Positions 55,411-64,000 of a DNA stretch of 64,000 bases are shown in pieces; the first letter of the stretch is position 1, and every line of letters begins with the position of its first letter. The notes beneath the pieces were generated by a model. The model was not told the origin of the DNA. It saw only the letters and a program-made list of their open reading frames with translations, and ran no database searches. This DNA is from Isoetes taiwanensis. Taxonomy: Eukaryota > Streptophyta > Lycopodiopsida > Isoetales > Isoetaceae. The DNA lies in assembly GCA_021234155.1 (NCBI GenBank), contig JAJEKV010000003.1:12519819-12583818 (forward strand), read 5' to 3'. The translations under genes were made by a program, and so were the position numbers.

Positions 55411-58015
55411 GTGTGTTGGTTACTACACTGATATCATGCACTTGAACAATTATTTCTTTGTAGCTTGTTATCACATCCAAGGAGATCCATATTACTTTAA
55501 TATACTAGTGGAGTCTCCAAACTAAACATATTTGTAAACCATGCACTTGAGAATTCACCATATCATGGTGTCGAATGGAGTGGAATGGAATGTGTTATGT
55601 TACCATTAATAAAGCAACTGTCTAATAAAGCAACTGTCTGTACAATAACCTCTCCAACTTGTTTCCTCATCAAAAACCTCTCTAGCTTGTCCCGAAGCAA
55701 TAAATGTGCCAATGTATTATCTGATTGTCCCAAAGCATTTCAACTTTTGTTTTTTCTGAAGAAGCATGCATTTTCCTGAAGAGAGCAATGCTACTCCATG
55801 TTTATGAAGCAAAGCAATGCTTGATATGAAGCAGATCAATGCTTAAATAAACCGCATACCCGCGTCTGATATTTCACAACATCTTAAATTGAAAAACCTA
55901 CATGCATAAGGCAGAAACACCTACATGCATAAAGTGTTTCGGCCGGTGTAAGCAGAGATGATGCCACATTGCAACAAAAGCATACATTATGATGCCAGAT
56001 TGCAGCAAAACTCTACATTGTTTGGTAGTATCCTTCACCTATTTAATAACATTGGACAGACAAACCAGCATACAAAGCGGCCAGAGTATTCAGAACGATT
56101 CACCAAATCGTCTCAATCCGTTCAACATTCCAGCAACCAAGTGATGATACCCTTCAATCACATGTGGAAGCATAAGAAGGGCCAGTTATGGCTTGGAAGA
56201 ATTATCAGCACAGTAGTCCTCAGCCTTCACATTCTAATAAAGTAAAAAAAATTAGAAGCCATGCAAGTATTTAGTTGAATTCCTGCCAAACAATGTCTGA
56301 ACAATGAAATAAAAGAGATGAATAACAATATTAAGAGATCCCAAAATTGGTGAAACACACAAATCTTACCTTCAGCATGATAATGGCATCGATCGAGGTG
56401 TCCACCATAGGTGCCTGAATGATCTACAATTCCATACCACCATCTGTAACAGTGGCAACAGAAGAATCATAACTTAAGATTTTACCCAAGCACTTGCAAA
56501 GTAATAAAAAATGTGTACATCATGTGCATGAATCTAATCCATTCCCAACCTACATCATGTTCCACAAGCATGCGTCCCACAAAATGATTCTTCCCTAAAA
56601 ATCTTCATTTTGGTTAGCAGATCGTCGGACCTCTCCATTCTGGCAATATGTACATTTTATATTGATTTTGCCTTTCCGGCGACCCTCGATATAAGCCATA
56701 GCCATATCCCAAAGCTTTATATATACACATATAAACCAGATTTCTTAGATGTAATATTCTACTGCCCACTAAGAAATTGCTCAGTCAGAAGAATATACGC
56801 AGGATCCATAGCCTGTTCAGGCACACGGACGATATTAGAAGAAGCTGACGGAAGCAGCAAATCAAACAAAGAAATTTTTTATTTCTGTACATAAAAAAGG
56901 GGCAAAGGAATCGCACTTATTGGGATCTACAGTTGTAAGAACGGATCTGCCAGGAAACAAGCTGGAACAATCGAAATTCGAGCTTTTAATTCTCTGCTAG
57001 TATTTGTTGATGGCATAATAGGCATGAGAAATCAGAGTATTTGGTGAATAGCAAGCTCCGCCGGATTGAATAGAGCTGCAGTCTGACTTATTCGATCCGC
57101 AAATTTCATCCAGATCCGATTGAAACTTTTGGGTCCGATGCCCTAAACCCCTCTATGAACAAAAAAACTGCATGCTTGGATCAAACTAACCAAGAGTCTG
57201 TGAATCCGACCTGAACTAAATTAGCCCCTATTTGGTGCCGGCCGAAAAGCCCCTGTGTTAAATTGCGATCTGATGCCAAGAAGGAGGCGGCATGGTTTGG
57301 TGTTGGGCGGGATGGAGATCCGGGATGGAGATCCCTGTGTTCGGGCACATGTGCTAGTGGCTTAAAGTCTGGATGCTGGAGACAATCTGATGCCTGTCTA
57401 CTTGCGTGATGCTGAAGGAAGTCAATAAGTTCCCAACACATAATCCTAAAATGGGTTATCTCGAGCCCTTGCATGTCAAGCAGAATGTGATACAATAAGA
57501 AAATACAATATAATAAAGAAATATATGATATATGGGTATAAACCATTGGATACAGGCATCAAAATTAGTTCAAGCGTACGTGCCCTAGATATATTAATTC
57601 GTATGCCTCATCAAATACAAAATAGAAGTTGGGTTGTCGGAATCGTTCTCTTTACGCCATGTGTCCCTCCTGTCCATCACGGAATGGAAGTTGGGATGAG
57701 CTTTCTGCTCATCCGGCAAAAAAAAGCCAGAGAGCAAGTAAACAACCGGTGATTGTCGGCATGAGGCGCCAAAACCTGAGCTTCTCGCACGCTGAGAGTC
57801 TCGCAGCCTAAGCTTCTGGATATGGCGCAGCTTGAACCTCTGGATATACCTGAGCTGTAGATGGAGCCAAGAAGAAGAGTTAGATTCTGGATATGGCGAC
57901 AAGGAGCCAAGAAGAGGGCAAAAATCATGCCACAAAACCCCTGTTTCTTACGTTTTTGTCTTCAAAATTTTAGAAAACCGCCATAGCAAAACCTCTGTTT
58001 CTTTGATCCGGCTCC
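55411..58015. other. No supported gene
   Basis: Short frames occur on both strands without recognisable motifs. The motif CTCTGGATATGGC recurs four or five times between 57810 and 58105. Confidence 0.4.
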
Positions 58016-58267
58016 TCATTGTATGGGAATGAAAGTCTATTTGGGCACAAGAATATGGAAGCTTTCTTTGAAAACGGCAGGTTTTGGAGCCTCTGGATAT
58101 GGCAATGGAGCTCTGGAAGCGAGGGCGCCTTTTTTTTCTGCTGCAAGCTCACCGAAGACCCAAATCTCAAAAATTTTTGTTCTGGAGCTCGTTTTTTCTG
58201 CTACAATCTGCAAATTGAAACATAATCTAAAAGCAGAAGCCAAATCGACTCCCCAACTTCTATTTTG

Positions 58268-58361
58268 TGGGGGAACAGAAGTTGGTCCCCCATTCTGCCA
58301 CAGCGGCCGGGAGCGGGTCTCCCGCTGTGGCAGAATGGGGTCCCCAACTTCTGTTCCCCCA
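58268..58361. repeat. Long near-perfect hairpin, 40-bp arms
   Basis: TGGGGGAACAGAAGTTGG, then CCATTCTGCCACAGCGG (58268-58306), is inverted at 58322-58361 with a 15-nt loop and only a small central mismatch. The arms are GC-rich in AT-rich surroundings. It could be a young foldback element or a small-RNA precursor. It ends about 20 bp from a copy of the terminal repeat seen at 5137 and 18632. Confidence 0.9.
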
Positions 58362-58379
58362 TACATCCATGAAATCATA

Positions 58380-58447
58380 AAAAAACTTTAGGAAAAAAAA
58401 TACAAAAGTACAAAAGAAACCCCCTGTTATTATGCTATATATAGGCA
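58380..58447 (-). mobile_element. Terminal repeat of a dispersed transposon, copy C
   Basis: On the minus strand TATAGCATAATAACAGGGGG continues with TTTCTTTTGTACTTTTG, matching copies A and B. Homology then breaks at the long hairpin. Confidence 0.5.
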
Positions 58448-60331
58448 TATCTCCTTGCAATAGTTTTTTATTTTTGGCTTCCTCTATTCTGACGGTTCAT
58501 TCTTTCTTCACACATTCTGCCAATTTCCTTCCATGTCTTTTGACAAGGTTATTTTTAATTCCATTTTCCATGTGAATCACCATTTATTCCAACAGTCGAT
58601 TCTCCTTTGCAGCAACGATTGATGTCCAAAGAAATGAAAGTGAAGAAAATGGAATCTTAAATTGCTTGGTTGACTGATACGACTGTGCCAATTTATAATC
58701 TTGTAACATCACGAATTAATACTTGAACGTGAAATACAATAGGTCACTAGATAATCTGGATCATATACAAACAATTGTTATGGCACATCACTTAACAGCC
58801 CAATCGGATCCACCTCTGAAAGGCTATACTAGCAAAGCTTCAAACACTGGTTTAATTGGCTTCTGATCACCACTGTCATACCACAGTCTCCGATCATAGG
58901 AAATAATACACTGGCTTAGAATAAGGAATAATAGTACTAATCTTCAACATGAATTGAGATCTCTCGTTGCAAATCTCCACTTGCAGTCTAGTTTGACCCC
59001 TGTCCACCTTTTCCACAATATCTCTCAAACCATAACGAGTTTCAAGTGCTGCCATCCCAATTCTGAAACTAGACTCCGAGAGCTTTCTAAAAAGGTAAGG
59101 ATCGCTCCATTCTGATCTGTGGTCGTCGAGGAGTTATGCCATTTTGAAGTTGACCTTCTTTTTATAGTAGCTGGCCCTTTAGGAAAAGGTAAAGGTCCTT
59201 CCAAAAATGGACATTGCTCTTTTTAATAAGAATAGGCTTTTAGAAGAATTATCCCTTAATATTATCCCTTGCCATTTTTCTTATATTATTAGGCAACATT
59301 GAGGGAATAGTATTTCATATGGCTTTGCCTTAACCATATAGCACTTTCACTGTGGACCATTCCCCCCTGCTTGTACCATAACATTGACTTTCCGAAATGC
59401 CTATAAGAAGTTGTGAAGTGCTATAGTGAAGGACTCCATGCATCAAGCTATAGTGAAGAACTTGGATGGTTTAGGTAAGATGATTATGTTTCTTCATGGT
59501 AATCTAGTGTTCAAAACTAGCTTGATGCTAATAAGACCTGGAAAATGATGTGCACAATAAGTAGCAATCCTTGCAAGGAACATTGAGAATTAATAGATTA
59601 CCAAGGTGAGAATCAACATCTACATAGCATCCAAAACATATATGAGCTCCCTCAGATGCCTTCTTATTCCCATCCTTGGTCATGCATCTCTTGAATCCAA
59701 TGTCAACAACCTGAACCTACCCATAGGAGTTGGACATTTAATCCCATGCATTTTAGCAGGCCTTACTTCTGTCAAACTCTTTGGTAAGCTTTTGGGCTAT
59801 TGCTTTGGTCTCAATAATTGATTGATTGCAAGATTGGCTTTCAATACTTGCCACTAGGTGTGTTTGCAAAGAAGCTAGACACGTTGAAGATTGACTAACT
59901 ATTGACTCAGAATCCAATTTCTAATTTGACACATTAGGAAGAATGATGTTTTGTTCCACTGCCAGAATTTCTAGTGCCTTCCAAACTTACACATTTCTGC
60001 AGCTTGTAACCTTCTAACATGATTGTGTAGATCAAGGCAATCTTTTAACTTTGATTTTCAGAGTCCCACAGTATTAGCTATTGAGGAAAACAATATCTCT
60101 TCAATGCCCTCGTTCCAGCCTCCACGTCTATGCCTCTCTACCAGATTCTGAAAGTTGAAGTATAGCGAGTTTGAAAATGTCATAGTTGATGGATACCTTG
60201 GGGGCTCCAAAATTGAAGCTTAGTATTATGAGCACGATCTCATTGCCCTTTTGTGGTTCTTAGCAATAGAATTCATGTTGTTTTTCTTAACCTTGATATC
60301 AAATAAATTTTATACATAATCTTTTGTTATT
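58448..60331. other. No supported gene
   Basis: AT-rich sequence with no frame above about 70 codons. No repeat structure was noticed. Confidence 0.4.
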
Positions 60332-60377
60332 GCTTATGCTCCTAGTCATAGTTTTAAGTTCAAGTTTCTCTCTTTCA

Positions 60378-62091
60378 TCTATCGCATCGATCCGAGCCAT
60401 CGGATCGCCATTCTGGGGAGGGACGAGCCTATATAGGGCTCTTTCCCCTTCAGCACCGGTTATCGGCGTCTTCTCACAGCAGCTTCCTTCATAGGCTTGT
60501 CATTCATCACAGCAGCAGTATACAATGGTTTTGAGGAAGAGAGAGGGGTAGCCGACCATAGGAACAATATCGGACTACCCCATAAAAAGAAATGTGCACA
60601 GGCAACATAGAAGGGCAATGGCGACAACTTCTCACCGGGATAAAAAACCCCGCCCTTTCGGGTTTTCGAGGAAAACCCTAATGAGAAATGGTCGCCAACA
60701 ACCTTGAATGTGATGCCTGGAAACCTGAAGAAGATGGAGGGACGGCGAACCCAAAGAGAGCAGGACCCCAGAGGACGGCAGAAGCCCCTGAATGTGTTGC
60801 CTGGAGAACCGGAAAAGATGATGTACTGGCAAACACAACTCTAGCACGACCCCATAAGATGGCGAAAGCCGAAGAGACGAAGGAGACATGTCAATGGCGA
60901 AGTCGAAAAAGCAGGATCCCCACATGACCGCAAAAAAACCTGCAGCAACTCAAAAGAACCCCAAAAAATACCCGGAATGGTTAGAAGGAACTAACATGCA
61001 TGGCATGGACAAGGTAAGCCGCACCACCAACCCCCGCAGAGAAGAGCAAATTAGAACAAAATCAAGACCTCAAGGGGAAAAGCATCACCCCGCGGGTGGA
61101 AATCAAGTATGCGTCACCCTCAAGGTGGAAGTAAATAGCATCACCCTCAAGGTGGAAAAAATAGCATCACCCTCAAGGTGGAACAAATAGCATCACCCTC
61201 AAGGTGGAAAAAATAGCATCACCCTCAAGGTGGAAATAAATAGCATCACCCTCAAGGTGGAAATAAAAAACAACATATGAAAAGTGACATGATAGTAATG
61301 CAAAAACATTATTATAGTAAATGCCAAGTGAACAACATGAAAAAAACATGTCCCCCTGAGCAGGGCGGGAAGGGGGGGAAGCTCGGAGAAGGAAGGAAGC
61401 TGCTGTGAGAAGACGCCGATAACCGGTGCTGAAGGGGAAAGAGCCCTATATAGGCTCGTCCCTCCCCAGAATGGCGATCCGATGGCTCGGATCGATGCGA
61501 TTCTGGGAAGGGACTCGCAATAGACACAAAACCGGCCGACTACCAGAGAACTTCCTAACTACAAGCCCAACCGCTGCGAAACCTCCAAATGTTGAGACGG
61601 GTCACGAAGCACGTAGCGAGAGTGAGAAGACGAGGAACGCCAGCGGCCGTGGTGAGCACGAAGCCAGTATCATCGCGGAACCCCGCGGCGCAGCCGCCGG
61701 CCCCGCCCAGCGGCGACGCAGCGCAATCGCATTACCATAAAGAGAGGGTTCCAAGCCTATAGCCAAAAGGCAATCCCTCCACCACAAGCGGGCAGTCGAA
61801 TAGGATAAAGGGCAAAAAGAAGAGGGAGAGGAGTGAAAAGAGGCCCTTTGTCCGGAGGATCGAGGAGATGGTAAGAACCGGTGGAGATCAAAGCGTTGAA
61901 GAATAGTGATCGGGGGCATGCGGCCGAAGGTCAAATCGGGCTAAAGAAACCGTGATGACCGCGGCAAGTTGATCGCAGCGTTTGGACGGGCGAGATAAAA
62001 ATGTCGACATGAGATAACGAAAAAGAAAGATCACGCCAGTTAAGAGCGAGGGCCGGTTTTGTGTCTATTGCGAGTCCCTTCCCAGAATTAC
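60378..62091. mobile_element. Composite hairpin-ended transposon, second copy
   Basis: The left end has the hairpin CGATCCGAGCCATCGGATCG, then ATTCTGGGGAGGGACGAGCC. The same end is present inverted at 61390-61500. Immediately after it, ATTCTGGGAAGGGACTCGCA (61499-61540) opens a second pair of inverted ends that closes at 62050-62091. The order is therefore left end, inverted left end, inverted right end, right end. The interior shares the AAACCC/GGGTTT hairpin and the CACC-GGTG minisatellite with 1335-3240. A 48-bp sequence flanks it on both sides in diverged copies (60332-60378 and 62094-62141). Confidence 0.7.
61081..61268 (+). repeat. 26-bp minisatellite, seven units
   Basis: Units start at 61081, 61111, 61137, 61163, 61189, 61215 and 61242. 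Each carries TCACC-CTCAA-GGTGA, a 5-bp inverted repeat. The first unit is divergent (CCCCGCGGG). Confidence 0.95.
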
Positions 62092-62141
62092 TGCTTATGC
62101 TCTTGATTATGGCTTCCAAACTCAAATTTCTCTCTTTCAGA

Positions 62142-64000
62142 CTCTACCCTGAGGCCTCCATGAAGAGAAATTGAAAAATGAAGGTCTTGCATTATTTATG
62201 CTTGATACAAGTTTTTTCTCTTTTTTCGTGACATTAAATAGATAGTAGCTCAGATTTAAAGCATATGATTTACATTGTTTAGTCGAAATTGTTGATGCAA
62301 TTGTCTGGTGGCACAGTGGTTGAACCTAGTGATAAGGTTGTTCCTAATAGTATGAGAGAAAAGGTTATTCACCTCGGTTGTGAGTAGGATATGCCAAAGC
62401 ATTAGATATCGCAAAAAGCACAAGGAGGGATTTGAGAAGATTGGAAGTGCAATATGAGATGGCATCAAATGGATTATAAAAGCATTATAACAGCTTAATT
62501 GAAATATCGAAATGGTAAGTTCCTTATACATTAAACTTTGTATGCTTTCGTATGCAAAGCCCTTAAATCTATCATTCACATAGTAATAACAATGTGTTTA
62601 TTATTGTCGACAGACAAAGCTTTAGTTCTAGATGAAATAAAGAGTGTTTGAAAATGTTATACGTCCAGATATAGGTACCACATGGCCTACTAATTTTTGT
62701 AGCTTTTACTTCACATCCATGATTATGCCAACTCAGTTACAACTTTACCTTCTTAAATCCAGCTGCGTACAAGAGTCCTTCATGTGGACTCACGTGGTTG
62801 TTTCATGACAGTACCAGTCATCATCAAATATTATACGAAGTTTTGGGTCAGCAGTGTCTGCCTCAGATCATTTTATTCCATCCTATATATATGGTTATAG
62901 TTAGAATGGTTGTTCTTACTCCTGTGTTACAGCCACGTACCTAGCTTTGCAATTGCATCACCAACAATAGTTGTTCCATTCACAACAACTTGCCATTAGT
63001 ATAGAAAGATCAAATATGGAAGACAAAGGAAAATGTGAGTTCTAGAGCCTAGTTGCACTCAACCAACACAACGAAACAACATGATGAATGAATGAGCCAT
63101 GTGGCCCTCCCCTTTATTTCCAAAATAGCAGTACAATAATTTTTCACTTCTAATGATCCCTCATGCACAGCGGCCTTTTTGGGCATACAAAAGGCATCAA
63201 ACTGCCACAAAGGATTCAAAACTCAAAATATAAGTTCATAGATATTTGTAGGCCTCCGTTGCTAATGTCCAACACGACCCTAACATGCCAAGATTCTCGC
63301 AAAACGCGCAAAAGACATTTCCACATCCATCTTTGAGCAAATCTGCAAAAGGAACAAAGAAACCCCTGGTACGAGGACCCCAATCTTGGCACAAAGGCTG
63401 CCACATCTTGGCACACGAGGGCCTACCACCATGGCGCAAGGGCCTGCAACATCGTCCCACTTAAATCCCAATATTCAAGACATAAGAGCTGCTCCAACAA
63501 CAATGCTTGGCATGAGAGCCCCCGGCCCATTATATAAGATACCTTCGCAATATCAAGAAGTCAAATAATGAAGCAATCAACATAAAAAAACTAAGACATT
63601 GACTACAAGAAAACTTCAATAATGCAGGGTTACAACGTAGGGCTACAACTTAAAAGGGTGGGGGGAGGATGGGGCATGCGACCACAAAGGGGGAGGCTCA
63701 AAGACGGCTGACGAAAATGAGAGGAATGCAACAAGGCCATAAATACTCTAAGGGGGACTCTCTCAACTAGCCTCAAGAAGCGAATTTATCTGTTAATCTC
63801 AAAACACGGATAAATCGCACTTCTAGAGCCTAGTTGCACTCAACCAACACAACGAAACATGCTGAAAACAGAGGCAGAAAAACAGGAAACTAAATGTCTA
63901 AGAGAATTACGGGTACAATGGTACAATGTCTCCAGCCAAGAACCACAAAGGCAAAGAAAAATGAGCAGGCAATGGGGAGCAAGAGACCCGGGCACATCCA
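62142..64000. repeat. No supported gene; one 39-bp direct repeat pair
   Basis: The 39-bp sequence starting TTCTAGAGCCTAGTTGCACT occurs identically at 63040-63078 and 63821-63859. Short frames elsewhere, including 63216-63471, have no recognisable motif. Confidence 0.5.

Noticed and set aside
61081-61268. CRISPR array
   Set aside because: Units are contiguous, with no spacers, and the context is a plant transposon.

Overview
The window looks like nuclear DNA of a land plant. The evidence is GT-AG introns in plant-type genes, a plant cryptochrome with its DAS tail, a sulfate transporter exon, a chromodomain Ty3/gypsy element and very long GA microsatellites. The transposon-rich, highly decayed landscape, with several LINE, SINE, MITE, pogo-like and gypsy relics, would fit a large genome such as that of a fern or another seed-free plant. 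That placement is inference; no RNA gene or organelle marker fixes it.

Only one gene appears intact: a four-exon short-chain dehydrogenase/reductase at 30463-31657 (+) with all catalytic residues. The other recognisable host genes are broken copies. They are a cyclophilin fragment (1134-3902, -) beside a sulfate-transporter exon (4072-4213, -), a TPR/SET-type fragment (19057-20091, +), a cryptochrome pseudogene (20931-23218, +) and a leucine-rich-repeat fragment (24986-25705, +). The two groups each lie downstream, in the same orientation, of a copy of one terminal repeat (at 5137 on the minus strand and at 18632 on the plus strand). This suggests gene-fragment capture by one transposon family, possibly Helitron-like.

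Layout. 1-9.2 kb: MITE, a composite hairpin-ended transposon inside the cyclophilin intron, palindromes, a TGACG-motif array and 442-bp tandem repeats with tRNA-like heads. 9.7-15.4 kb: GA arrays, an 83-bp satellite and a LINE pseudogene between two copies of a 450-bp duplication. 15.5-17 kb: a pogo-like transposase pseudogene. 18.6-25.7 kb: captured gene fragments. 26-28.4 kb: a second LINE relic. 28.7-29.1 kb: MITE. 30.4-31.8 kb: the SDR gene. 33.7-49.4 kb: a chromovirus relic split by a 13.6-kb insertion. 49.7-55.3 kb: LTR/gag, duplications, a SINE, a third LINE relic and a MITE. 57-64 kb: a long hairpin, another copy of the hairpin-ended transposon and otherwise little coding signal.

The most unusual region is 34741-48351. 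Both ends carry the same inverted terminal sequence and it splits a gypsy element between its integrase zinc finger and its catalytic core. It contains at least four tandem, paralogous, unrecognised coiled-coil genes on the minus strand, each with a TATA box 85-117 bp before the ATG. A recurring hairpin built on GATCACACGACGC follows each of the four genes, and the hairpin also occurs elsewhere in this insert but was not seen outside it. The genes carry frameshifts, so this copy is probably dead. I could not match it to a known element class; a large cut-and-paste transposon or an integrated DNA-virus-like element are both open.
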